The position numbers and the translations under genes were made by a program. The notes beneath the pieces were generated by a model. The model searched no databases. It was not told where the DNA came from and saw only the letters and a list, made by a program, of their open reading frames with translations. From contig CM060831.1 in assembly GCA_030762175.1 (NCBI GenBank), forward strand, positions 73,324,501-73,388,500: 64,000 bases of DNA, given 5' to 3'. Origin of the DNA: Metallyticus violacea. Lineage: Eukaryota > Arthropoda > Insecta > Mantodea > Metallyticidae. This document shows positions 12,960 through 23,150 of this stretch, one piece after another (the first letter of the stretch is position 1; every line of letters starts with the position of its first letter).

Positions 12960-13222
12960 CGGTTCTGGTGGTCTGATTCAACCATACTTGCCTCGTAGAT
13001 CCAATGTCGCAGGTTCGATCCCAGCCAGGATCGATAGATTTTTTTAGGGCGTGCCCGAAGTATGGCTTCCTTCGAAAAGGAAGAAAACCGTATGTCCCGT
13101 GCACATTTACGGCACGTAAAAGAACCTCAAGCCTGAAAGAAGAAGCCTCGGCTGTTTCACGCCCTGAATTGAATGGGACGCTGGTGACCTGAGATGATAA
13201 AGAGTAATAAAATAAATGAACA
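12960..13222 (+). mobile_element. tRNA-derived SINE (Glu/Asp-like head), copy 2
   Basis: The head begins GGTTCTGGTGGTCTGATTCA (a decayed box A) and has a good box B, GGTTCGATCCC, at about 13013. The body carries the family markers: T run then AGGGCG, 'AAGTATGGCTTCCTTCG', 'GGCACGTAAAAGAACCTCAA', 'GAATGGGACGCT' and an A-rich tail at about 13200-13222. The open frame 13004-13192 is an incidental consequence of the SINE sequence. Confidence 0.8.
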
Positions 13223-13425
13223 AAATGTATGCGTTATTAAGCGCGTTTAAAAATGAAAATAATAAAATATATAAATCCATTTAAAACAACGTTTACTTTT
13301 TGTGTCACCTCGATACCTTCACCTTTGAAAAAAGCAACAATTTCAGGTTATGTCCCATTTCTCTGAAGAATTCTTTTTTAATCACTAAAGGTGCTATTGT
13401 TCAGCTCGATATTTTAAGATCCTCT
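13223..13425 (+). repeat. Unclassified interspersed repeat, copy A
   Basis: This segment is clearly related to 26205-26400 in the same orientation. Shared stretches include TGAAAAAAGCAACAA, TTATGTCCCA, CTGAAGAATT and GTTATTCAGCT-like sequence. No coding content or terminal repeats are visible, so the class is unknown; it may be a non-autonomous DNA transposon or a satellite-like fragment. Confidence 0.6.
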
Positions 13426-13429
13426 CTCT

Positions 13430-14580
13430 ATATATATTCTTCCAGCTATTAAAAGAGAAACTATTATTATCATGAGCAAAAGCTAAAAACCACACTTATT
13501 TTTTCAGAAAAACTTCAAATTTTGAACTATTTAAAATATAAATTAAATTGATATGTGAGCACATGTTACATACAAATACAATGATTTTTAAAATTATATT
13601 GTGAAATTTGTCCTTTTTATCGTAAATTAGTTAAGTTATTAGGACCATATTTGTTAATAAACTTCCTTGAATAAAACTTAATGCAGATTAGTTTAGACAT
13701 TAATGAATGGATCTTGTGGTAGATTTAACGGTTACGATCGATGACTCAGCTAATGCAACTACTACAGCAACAGAGACCTTAGGTGAAATGAGGTCATTTC
13801 GAAGCCTCTCAGCTATGGAAAACAATATGTCCTCAGCTGAAAAACATACCCATTAGGGCCTTCACTAAAGCCAAAGAGACCAGATGGAGGACGCCAGAAA
13901 TCAGATCACACTAACCAGAAAGCGAAGACAGATGTCAACGAAACTCTCTGAAACTCCACGGAATTGTAAATAAAGTCAATTTACGTGTCCTAGGGCGGTT
14001 TCCGTGCGGACGGATGTCTGTATTGACGTTGCTGGAGCGTTGGAGAGAAACTGTACGGTCTGTTCCTCTCGCAAGCACTTGTCAAAAGTTGCTTACTCAT
14101 TCAAGTGGCCTCTAGAGCCAACAGTAAAATTGCGTGTAGATATTTTGCAGTTGACCATCTCTCGCTTGTAAAATATTTTTTTTTCATATACGTAAATATA
14201 TATATGAAAGATAGGGCGTATCCACCCCTAACTTCACACCGAATTAGCTTGGTTATTAGCATTAGAAAAGTACTTTTCCTGTAGAGGTCCTGTATGTGCT
14301 ACCAAATTTTTACCTTTATCTTCTTGCCCTTGCTCTTTTCAAACCTTTGTTTGTTCAGTATTTTAATAATATTGCTAAATTTTAAACTGCAAAACTACTG
14401 CTTTCATATTTTCCTTGGACTTCTATGAAATTATTCCTATTATAGGTATTTTATACATTGTATTTATAAAAACAATTGAGGGGAATTTGCTTAAAAAAAT
14501 TCCCAGATACTGAAGTTTCGTTCAGACTGTTGCATGTGTAAAATTTGTTTTCTTGCCTCACAATGCCTCTGAATGTTCAT
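13430..14580. other. No recognisable gene
   Basis: Mostly AT-rich. A GC-richer stretch at about 13975-14170 has a 60-odd codon open frame without a start (it includes RTDVCIDVAGALERNC), but no family is recognised and no convincing splice sites bound it. Confidence 0.4.
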
Positions 14581-14585
14581 ATATA

Positions 14586-15397
14586 CAGATGGTGCCAAAA
14601 TGTATACGCACTCCAAGCAAAGAAAAACTGAGTTAACATAACAAAACTGAATTCACACAAACAGAAAATGAAGAACACTAATCATTTTTGACTTTTAGAG
14701 TTAACAACAGTTGCTCAAAATGCCCACTATCGGTGTAGATACGCTTCTGAATACGTTGAACTACTGATTGAGCAGCGTTTGGAAGGTGTCCTCAGCGATT
14801 TCAGCACATGCCATTTCAATTTCTTCTCTAAGTGCTCCCAGTGCAGCTGGTTTTCTATGGTATAAAGAGTTCCCCATAGGTAGAAGTCCAACGGAATTAC
14901 ATCCGGAGAACGAGATGGAAACTCAGTCGAACCTCTTCGTCCTATCCAGTGGCTTAGAAAATTGTCAACAAGCCGAGGACGCGGGGCTTGTTGCTGTGCA
15001 AGGTCTCCCAGATCTGCCCTTGTCAACATCGCATACGGTACCATGAGTCTCAAATTTGTCTCGAATGCGTGCATTTGTTATTCACGTTGGCGGTTCTGTT
15101 CTATACACACGTATCCATTGCCTTGGAACTTCAACAACATTTTCGGTTTTCCAATACCACTTCAAAATTGCTTTCCACTGTTCAAACGATAATCTTGACT
15201 CCATTTTGTTGTAGCAACGCTAGTATAACATAATGTTAGTCACATTTGTTTACAAAATATCATACGATAATCTTGGCTTCATTTGTTTATTGTTGATTTA
15301 CCTGTCGCGTAACAACGCTGTCATAACGGTCCAACTTTGAAATGTATTAAATAGATATCTACTGTCAAAGTGTGTATACATTTTTTGGCACCCTCGG
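14586..15397 (-). mobile_element. Internally deleted Tc1/mariner-superfamily transposon, copy 2 (812 bp)
   Basis: Flanked by TA on both sides (14584 and 15398). Ends are CAGATGGTGCCAAAATGTAT and, in reverse, CCGAGGGTGCCAAAAAATG. On the minus strand the N-terminal DNA-binding domain starts near 15203 (MESRLSFEQ) and runs to the GTVCDVDKG region; it is then joined directly to a C-terminal piece, LVDNFLSHWIGRRGSTEFPS, RSPDVIPLDFYLWGTL, which includes the third catalytic Asp region. The middle, with the first two catalytic Asp residues, has been deleted. It is therefore non-autonomous. Confidence 0.85.
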
Positions 15398-17000
15398 TAC
15401 TTTTATGTGCTGGAGGTCCGACAGTAGAGATGAGACATGAGAAAGAGAAAGTTGTCATTCATTAGACTGAATCTTCTTTCTCGGAAGTGTATCAACATAC
15501 AACAATTTTTTAAATTGTTCAGGAATGCTCTAACCTGAAGCCTTCTCTTGCATTTGGAAAGAAAAAACATTGCGTTTACATAATTCTTGGATTTTCCTCC
15601 ATTGCTGGCCATGGGTTGGCATGTCATAGAGAAATTCTCTGCCTGCTAAAACCAAACTGGGAAGGAATCTATAGGTCGTCGCTTTGGTCCCAGAACATGT
15701 TACACGAGAAACGTTGGAATGAAATTTACTCCAACATTGGCGCACGATGAGACCTCCCCGTTTTTTATTCCGTTATTTACCAAGACCCAAACGTAACCAT
15801 TCGAAACTTCTTGTTCAGCAATATACAAAAGTGTCCCCAACGTAATTTCTTTAATAAAATTTTATTGCATTTTTGCGATACATGCAAATGAATTTTGGCT
15901 TGCTAGCCAACGTAAACATCGCTTTTACCCAATATTGTGGATATTTTATTTAAGAAAGCAATTGAAAGTTAAGAGGCAAGGAAATGAATTTCTCCATAAA
16001 AATATTAAGACATCTGTTTTAGGAAAATATTTATCCAAGTTCTACACACCTAATATATGAACAGTAAATTCATTATAATATACTTTCTTATTATTGAGAC
16101 ATATTAGTAGTTTTAAAATAATGCGATCCCCACATTAGATATTCAATCTTTTTAAGAGATACATTTTAATAGATGAAATGTTAGATTGACAACATATATG
16201 AAACTTTGTTTTTTATACAAGGAACTTTAAATATTTTACTGCATTAAATTATATGTATAAATATTGTAATTTTCATATTTTTATTGATTCGAAGAAAAAG
16301 TTATTTTCTCTAAAATATATTTGAACGTATCACTCACTATACAAATTATTCTCTCAGTTTCAAAATAGCGAAAAACTAGTCATTATGGTATTCAGAATAT
16401 GATAATAAAATGCAACATATTCTAAAGTACAGAATGAAACTCATATAATATAATGATAACGGTATTTCAATTGCACATACCAACAATCTTTGATTTTGTT
16501 CATCTCATCTGCATTGACTTGACTCTGTGACCGGTGAACTAACAAACACACAACCACCGTTTATCGTACTGCAATTATTTACAATGCCAAATCAGAGAAA
16601 TAGTTAAAGCTTGGCCTGAAACTTAACTGTACCAATATCTCCTTCTATCTTTTCTGAACTGCAGCTGTTATTACAGAACGGTATTACAACACTCAGCTGT
16701 AATATGATGCATTTTTGATCTGGGCTCGTGCTTCTACTATAGCACCATTACAAACGTTCACTTGGTTTCTGGTTACAATGGGATCTGATAAAAGTTGTGA
16801 TTGATGTCCTACAGCATACCACTAAGAGCCACGTATGCATAGTCGATGTCTATGTCAATGCCATACATACTAATTACTACATTTATCTCTGTATGCACAA
16901 TGAATATATTTCTACATCATACCTTGGGCCGGCTGCAGTATTATTTTAAGTATATTTAAAGTAATGCTTATATTCTCAAAACTGGCTGCTATCAATACTC
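15398..17000. other. No recognisable gene
   Basis: The part 15400-15760 has two overlapping minus-strand open frames of about 70 codons that I do not recognise; it may be another decayed element. The rest is AT-rich without visible features. Confidence 0.4.
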
Positions 17001-17005
17001 TTTTT

Positions 17006-17283
17006 GTAGTGTTTTAACACCAATTTTTTCTGCTAAGGTGCCAAGTCGTTGGACCCTAGTGATACACCAGATGAGATTCAAAATTGGGAAATGATTTTTA
17101 AAGGAAGAGATCGTTCTAGGTCTAAGTTAGGGTACATTTCTGGCATTTACTATTTATGAAGAGTGAAAAAAACCTGGGAAAAAAATCTGTCAGGAAGGAC
17201 GTTCCTGGCGAAAATCGAACCCCAGAATCCCCGCTCACGACTTCTGAACTTAATGATCTCGGCCAACGTGCCAACGTGGTGCT
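17006..17283 (-). mobile_element. tRNA-derived SINE (Ser/Leu-like head), copy 1
   Basis: The minus strand begins near 17283 with a diverged GGCCGAG-type box A and has a box B-like GGGGTTCGATTTTCGCC segment near 17215. The family body follows: CGTCCTTCCTGACAG, AACCTAGACC-like sequence, and the 3' part 'GGTGCCTTAGCAG...GTTAAAACACTAC'. It is the most diverged of the five long copies. Confidence 0.7.
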
Positions 17284-17546
17284 ACCGCTGTCTCCAAATT
17301 TTGTTAAAATTATTTCGGAACATTCATGCTTGGAAATAGAGAGAGGGGGGGGGAAGTAAAGTACGTTCTTCACAGAATTTATTGCAAAAAAATAAAGGAC
17401 TCGTGAGAAATAAAAATGATTCAAAGGTTGTTCCACAAATAATGAAATGGTTCATTTAGTCCTTTGTATGTTTGGGAACTAATAAAATTCCAATGCTCTT
17501 GTACTTCACTCGTTTGTTCCGATCAAACAGAAGGTTGATTAAGATG

Positions 17547-17814
17547 TTTTAATAGTATTTAACGCAGTTTTTACTACTAAGGCACCACAGGAGGTGAACA
17601 CTGATGATACATGAGATGATAAATAAGAAAAGGATTTTTAAGGAAGGAAACGTTTCAGACCTAAGTTTAAGTAACTCCCCGGCATTTACCATTTATAAGG
17701 ACTGAGGAAAACCTAGAAAAACCCTCAGTTAGGGAGGACGGTCCTGGCAGGATTCGAACCACAGACCTCCCGCTCATGAGTCCGGTCTTAACGACCTCGG
17801 CCATCCGTGGCCGT
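17547..17814 (-). mobile_element. tRNA-derived SINE (Ser/Leu-like head), copy 2
   Basis: On the minus strand: head GCCACGGATGGCCGAGGTCG, then TTAAGACC, box B GGTTCGAATCC at about 17754, and the body to GTTAAATACTATTA. Flanked by a 13-bp target site duplication, GTTGATTAAGATG at 17534-17546 and GTTGACTAAAATG at 17815-17827 (two differences), which fixes both ends and shows retroposition. Confidence 0.85.
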
Positions 17815-17999
17815 GTTGACTAAAATGACTGGCACCCACAGGCTACACTATTTAAGAGATAAATCTTTGAAGTCTCAATGACAGACTTTTGAGATAATCC
17901 TAACCTCATTAAACTGAAAATTTGTCACAATATCCTAATAAGAGGCTACAGACAAGAAATATGTGACTGACTAGGTACAGTATGTTCCAGACTGGTCTA

Positions 18000-18250
18000 C
18001 TTCTTCCCAGATTCATCTACGCTAGGCATCTTCCGTAGTAGTAGCAGCGAGGTCCAGGTGATCTAGCCGAGTTCTTAACGACGACTGTGCTTGTTAACCA
18101 GAGACAGACAGAAAAGGTGGCAGTCTGGGTTAGAAACCAGCCTGTGTGTAATTGCGTGCCTACCATGTCTGGTATTTATGCTGAAATGTTTGCATTAAAA
18201 ATACACTTCTTGGCAGCTGGTCATGAATTTGGCTAAAATCAACTATGAAA
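18000..18250 (+). other. Stretch with weak tRNA-like spacing, unassigned
   Basis: The piece 18050-18170 has CTAGCCGAGTTCTTAA resembling a box A and GGGTTAGAAACCAGCC resembling a box B about 70 bases downstream. This could be a further SINE head, but no second copy is seen in the window, so it is left unassigned. Confidence 0.2.
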
Positions 18251-18399
18251 ACGCAGAAGGAAATTCAAACTAAATATAGCTCCGAGAGAACAATGAAGCC
18301 AGTAAATCATTTCAAGTGCCTCAGGTGTGTTACCACAAAGCACGGAATTGGGATGATACGAAATGGGAGAGAGGAAATTTCATGAAAAGTAAAGAGCAA

Positions 18400-18535
18400 G
18401 TCATAACATTCGCCATAGGGACCGGGAAAACCAGGATGAACCCCATGGTCAGGATGGCCGGTCCCAAGGGATTAGAACCTCACTCCCAAATGTGAGTCCC
18501 AAGCATTTCCGCCTGGATCAGTCCCCTCGGTTAGG
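18400..18535 (-). mobile_element. tRNA-derived SINE fragment of a third family
   Basis: On the minus strand: GGACTGATCCAGGCGGAAAT (box A-like), then GGGACTCACATTTGGGAGT, box B-like GAGGTTCTAATCCC, then GGACCGGCCATCCTGACC and GGTTTTCCCGGTCCCTA. The order 'GGACTCACATTCGGGAG - GGTTC-AATCC - CCGGCCATCCTGA - GTTTTCC' is a widespread arthropod SINE layout. No target duplication identified. Confidence 0.55.
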
Positions 18536-18599
18536 AAGTAAGGAGAGAGAAACAGGAATTCGTTAAGGCAAGAAATTCGTAGATACTTTAAATAGAATA

Positions 18600-18925
18600 T
18601 GGTTGAGTCTTTTCTGCAAGTTTGGACAATAAAGGAGAAGAGGGAGAGGAAGAGCCGTTGAACTGGACTATCTCGGTTGCAGCAAGTGAGGAGTTAGCAG
18701 GTAGAGAGATACTACTGACAGAGTAGAGCAGGAAAGAGGTTTCAAGTGGTTTGGTCACTTCTTGCTGATACCGGAAGATCGATGACTAAAAGCTGTCTAT
18801 AATTGGATGCTACCCGGAGAAAGAAAGAAGAGCAAACTAGAGAAATTGTGCAAGGAAAGGATGCTAACGGCTATAAGAGTGAGAGGCTTGGAAGTGGGGC
18901 AGTCTTGGGATAAAAGGATTTAGTA
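18600..18925 (+). mobile_element. LINE tail, RTE-like, C-terminal end of ORF2
   Basis: The plus strand gives RKRFKWFGHFLLIPEDR, then LKAVYNWMLPGERKKSKLEK, then MLTAIRVRGLEVGQSWDKR. This follows the 'W-GH-x-R-x-x-DR', 'PGRRKRGRP', 'RGL-x-x-WEDR' order of RTE-type LINE C-termini. A stop lies between the first two blocks. The upstream reverse transcriptase is not present. Confidence 0.65.
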
Positions 18926-19545
18926 GCGTGGGCGACAATATTCTGTTGTATAAGACGCTACAAATATATAAGCAGACTGAATGTGAATACTATCCTGAAA
19001 AACTTCATATCGGTAATGGTAATTATCCAGGTACAGACCTTTCAGATGTATGCTGGAATACATGCATTTAACTGCAGCTTTCTCTGTTTGCCGGCAATGG
19101 TACACTAGCAAACAAGAAGTGCTGAAAAAGTTTAGTTTACTCTTTAAAAATCTGTGACGAAAAGCCGATCACATATAATACGGTCAAAGAGTCAGTCTGC
19201 TTTAAGCAAATGTAGTAGTGATTCGACATGTACTATAAATAAATAAAATAAATAAAATCTGTGTATGCCACCCTGGTACCCTGCTTCCTAAACTAGGGCG
19301 TGTGTATCAGCTTTTCTATTTATTATTATAACCATATAATAATCTCTTACTATACTATTTTACAGATTTTCCTAATAAGTACACTAAAATAAAATAAAAA
19401 ATAACTCAAAATTAATTAAAATTTAAATTAAACTACTTTCCAATTTAATGTTCCAATTTTTAAAATTTACCACATTAATAAAATTACTGGCAGCCAGTAA
19501 GAATTATAGCTGGTAGCCCCAGCTATTCTATCCTAATTTATTACA
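18926..19545. other. No recognisable gene
   Basis: AT-rich; the part 19240-19545 may be the 3' untranslated portion of the minus-strand remnant that follows, but nothing in it proves this. Confidence 0.3.
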
Positions 19546-19549
19546 TTAT

Positions 19550-20560
19550 TACACTACTAACGAGTATACCCAGTACTTTACAGCAATGTCTAATAAATTT
19601 ACACTCATTTAAACATTACACTTATTATATTTTCAAGTCTCCTTAACCCATCTCAACCATACTACTCACCTTCTCTTTAACGATGTATTTCACTTAAAGT
19701 TCATTATTCACTATTAATCTTCCCTACTCATTGCATTTATCATAGCACTTTAACTCGTATAACACTATCACCTCGCTTCCACCATATCACTCTTCATCTT
19801 TTCTTTCCAACCGTCCCTCTTCCATCTCTCTTGATCCTCCTGGACCCCTGGTTACACCATTTCTCGCGCTCTGCTCCTCCTTTTCGGGCGCCACCTGTCT
19901 ATCCTCCATTTCCTCCCGCCGTTCACCCCGTGGATCTTCAACACTTTTTAATCTTGTTCTGTAGGCTTCATCCTTCCTTCTTCCATCAGGTCTCATAACT
20001 CTTATAGGTATATACAGCCCTCACCTTCCTCCCCATTCTCTACTTCAGGTTGTAAATTAAAATTAATCTCGTCTATTATAAATTTAGGTATCTTCATCTC
20101 CTTCAACACTCCCTTCTTCCTTGCCTTTATCTTCTCCTCTAACTTTCTCTTCCTGTTGATTTAATTAAAGTTATGTTGTATATTTTATATTCTTGTTAAG
20201 TTATTTGTGTTATGGGATTGTCTTTGTATTTGTATACGTTCTGATCATCTTGCTTCTTCCTCAGCTTCTTATTATCTGGTCTTATCATCTCTTCTCGTGC
20301 TAGATTACTTATTTTGAATGCAACTTGCCTAAGGTATTTATATAGGCCCTTATTTCTAAATATTCGTACCACCTGATGGCCACTTAAAATTTTTCTGACC
20401 TGTTCTTGAAGAGCGTCTTTAATGACGTTTTCGTTACTGTTTAGGTTAAGTTTGAACTCAGCTCAGTTGATTATGTCTGCCCTATTCTGGAATTTTATAG
20501 ATTCCGAAGTCCAACAGAAGAGCCAGGATGCAGACATATCAATTTAAAATGCTTACAGTA
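19550..20560 (-). pseudogene. Coding-like minus-strand remnant, unrecognised; probably a retroelement ORF1
   Basis: Reading leftwards from 20560, one frame gives ENVIKDALQEQVRKILSGHQ, VVRIFRNKGLYKYLRQVAFK and ISNLAREEMIRPDNKKLRKK. After a shift follow RKRKLEEKIKARKKGVLKEM, IPKFIIDEINFN, and a strongly charged 69-codon frame at 19787-19996 (MRPDGRRKDEAYRTRLKSVE). The protein is basic, coiled-coil-like and without Cys/His fingers. I do not recognise the family; a LINE ORF1-type nucleic-acid-binding protein is the simplest guess because the neighbourhood is made of retroelement tails. Confidence 0.35.
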
Positions 20561-20630
20561 TTTCGCTGTTTTTATTTGTATTGTGGTAATATGAAATAAT
20601 GTAATTACTTTATTTCAGCTATAAATGTAC

Positions 20631-20910
20631 TTTTTAATGGTGTTTAACGCCCGTTTTTACTGCTGAGGCACCACAGGCGGTGGACACTGATGATACATGA
20701 AATGATATGATATATTGGGAAAGGATTTTTTTTAGGAAGGAAACGTTCCAGGCCTAAGTTTAGGGTGCCTCCCAGGCACTTTCCATTAATGAGGACTAAG
20801 GAACACCTGGAAAAAACCTCAGTCAGGAAGGACGGTCCTGGCGGGGTTCGAACCGCAGACCTCCCGCTCTCGAGTCCGCGCCACAACGACCTCGGCCACC
20901 CGTGGGGGTG
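20631..20910 (-). mobile_element. tRNA-derived SINE (Ser/Leu-like head), copy 3
   Basis: Minus strand: CCCACGGGTGGCCGAGGTCG, TTGTGGCGCGGACTCGAGAG, box B GGTTCGAACCCC near 20845, then CCAGGACCGTCCTTCCTGA, and the 3' end GTAAAAACGGGCGTTAAACA, CCATTAAAAA. It is the best-preserved copy and useful as the family reference. Flanking target duplication is not clear. Confidence 0.85.
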
Positions 20911-21192
20911 CGATAATGTAATTTACCAAGACTAAGAACTCATTTCTTTTATCGTATTTTCATATAAGCGGGAGCATTGGCTGTTTGATAAGTTCGTAAT
21001 TCCTTATTTATAAAATTTTCCCTCCATTTCCATGTAATTAAGAACTTCAGTGGAACGGCGTGGCATTTTATAGATTATAGAGAAAGAAACAATAAAAATT
21101 TCTGTTAAATGTAAAGAATTCATTTCAAGAGCGATTAATGCATTTGCACTGAAAAAGGACCGGATAGTTGAGCTTATATACAACCAGATTAA

Positions 21193-21232
21193 GTTTTTTT
21201 AATGGTGTTTAACGCACGTTTTTACTGGTGCG
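21193..21232 (-). mobile_element. 3' fragment of the Ser/Leu-like SINE
   Basis: Only the terminal piece AGTAAAAACGTGCGTTAAAC and CACCATTAAAAA on the minus strand is left, identical in layout to the 3' end of the copies nearby. A 5'-truncated insertion or a deletion product. Confidence 0.55.
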
Positions 21233-21239
21233 GAGATTA

Positions 21240-22335
21240 AGGGTGAACGTAATAGTTCCTGTTATTTAATTTAATTTAATTATCATATATATTATTGTTG
21301 TTATTCATAATGCCATAATTTTAATTATAAAATATTCCTGTTAAGATTACGAAGTCACTTTTGTGGTATATTTTGCTTTTGCGTTCATTTCGACATTCAA
21401 TGTCTCTGCCTAGGTCGTACAAAAAGCCACGTTTTGCCACTGCCTCTACTCTGGTACTAAATACAATCTAAATATAATACGATCCTCCAAAACCGGAAAT
21501 TCTTGACAGCATTATCGCCAACAGCGCTCACCAAGTTCTCTGGTTTACTGAGCAGAAAGTGCTCTTTTGCCCAACGCTAATATAAATAATATTCCACTTT
21601 GGCAATAAAAGCTTTTCCGAGTAGCTACTGGCTAGTGTGAAAGGTTAGAAAGGAATTAGGTAAATATTTGTAGATCTTATGAAAATACTTTTATACGGTA
21701 AGTCTGTCGCCAAAAGTATTCCCAGGTGCAAAGCATACTCTTTTGTGCAGACATTGATCTGCAGATGCTGAAGGGCAACAGGGCTCTGTTCTGCATACAT
21801 TACATTCTGTAATACGTCGGGTCTGTAGGGGATTTGTGATACTGTAGCTTGGTCCAGAATCTCAGCATGTTTGGCTTTGACTGTCATCTAGGTCAGCTAT
21901 AGGATGTCTCAAAGACATCTATCTTACGTTGAATATTGAATCTAGCATCAGCAAAATTGTCTTTATCTACTATTCGGCAGGATTTACCTTCATATTATAG
22001 AGTTATTGAAAAGCAAATCATTTATTATAAAAAGTATATGGTGTCAATGAATGTAAAAACTTTTCAAGTTTACATGGATAGCTGTGCGTGACAGATCTAC
22101 AACATGTTGTTATAACTATCAAAAACATAAATGTTGACATGCTGCACCGTGTGTGCCAAGAACAAGACCTTGGCCCGAGAGTATACCGTGCGGCACGCGG
22201 TTGCCATATTGAACATTTATAAACATTTGTATTACTATGAAAGTTAAAAATACTTCCTATCCATGGATACCTCATAATAAATTCTTTCGTTAAAATAAAT
22301 ATGCAAAACTGTTCCGTTCATTTAGAGTTGCTATG
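21240..22335. other. No recognisable gene
   Basis: AT-rich sequence; open frames at 21645-21887 and 22018-22275 on the minus strand have no recognisable domain. Confidence 0.4.
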
Positions 22336-22339
22336 TATT

Positions 22340-22480
22340 AGTTATGCTGGTCTTTTGACGCGCGTTTCACAGCAGCTGGTGAGCCGGCAGTCAGAGCAGT
22401 AGCTCCCGGCGAAGGGGATGTAATATCCGCGCAACTGATTCGAGTTATCGCATGTATAACTGCCATTACAATTAAAATAA
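22340..22480 (+). repeat. Left arm of a diverged inverted repeat pair
   Basis: About 140 bases that reappear in reverse orientation at 22985-23150. Matching blocks, in order, are CTGGTCTTT, CGTTTCACAGCAGCT, CCGGCAGTCAGAG, GATGTAATATCC, CAACTGATTCGAGTT and ACAATTAAAATAAGCA. The arms are separated by about 500 bases. No TA-rich or terminal motif at the outer edges identifies a known transposon class. Confidence 0.65.
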
Positions 22481-22984
22481 GCACATCATACATTATGACG
22501 GGAGATTTTTTGAAATGTTGTCTTGCTATAACCAAACATTTAAGGCACCTTGCGAAGTTGAATAAGTTTCTTCCTAATATTTTCTTTCTGTTTTTATTGA
22601 ATATGCGTTTTTTATTTTTTAACTTCTTACATAAATCAACGTATCTAATTACTGCGCACCATATACCAATCCTCTCGTCATGCAAGGGAGTTTCGGGGTT
22701 CTCTGTACTCCAATACTCCAAATGACAACATGACCGTGTAAGTGGAACCCATGCTTCATCATTAAGAATAGTAAGCATGTTTCAATTAATCTATTATTAA
22801 TGTTCCTTTAGATTAAATTACAGAAGTTTACTCAAATATTAGAATCATCTGCCTTCAATTCGTTGATAACAGGACCTTGTGTGTTTTCAAGTTTAAATTG
22901 CCTCAAGTTCAAAAGATGAGTTGAACAACACTTTTCTTAAAACGATACCATCGTATGCAAAGGTAGCGGACATTTTCAGTATCT
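22481..22984. other. Spacer between the inverted arms
   Basis: AT-rich; the minus-strand open frame reaching 22778 mostly overlaps this spacer and the left arm and has no recognisable domain. Confidence 0.4.
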
Positions 22985-23150
22985 CTTGTCATAAGGTACA
23001 TGCTTATTTTTATTGTAATTGTATTTCTAATTGAGAACTGGAATCAATTGAGTGGATATTACATCCGTTTCGCCCGGAGTTACCTCTCTCACTGCCAACC
23101 CGCAAGCTGCCGTGAAACGAGCCATAATACCATGAAAGACCAGGTAGTTT
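22985..23150 (-). repeat. Right arm of the inverted repeat pair
   Basis: Reverse-orientation partner of 22340-22480. On the minus strand it reads CTGGTCTTTCATGG, CGTTTCACGGCAGCTTG, TTGGCAGTGAGAG, GATGTAATATCC, CAATTGATTCCAGTT, ACAATAAAAATAAGCA. Differences include single-base changes and short indels, so the pair is old. Confidence 0.65.
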
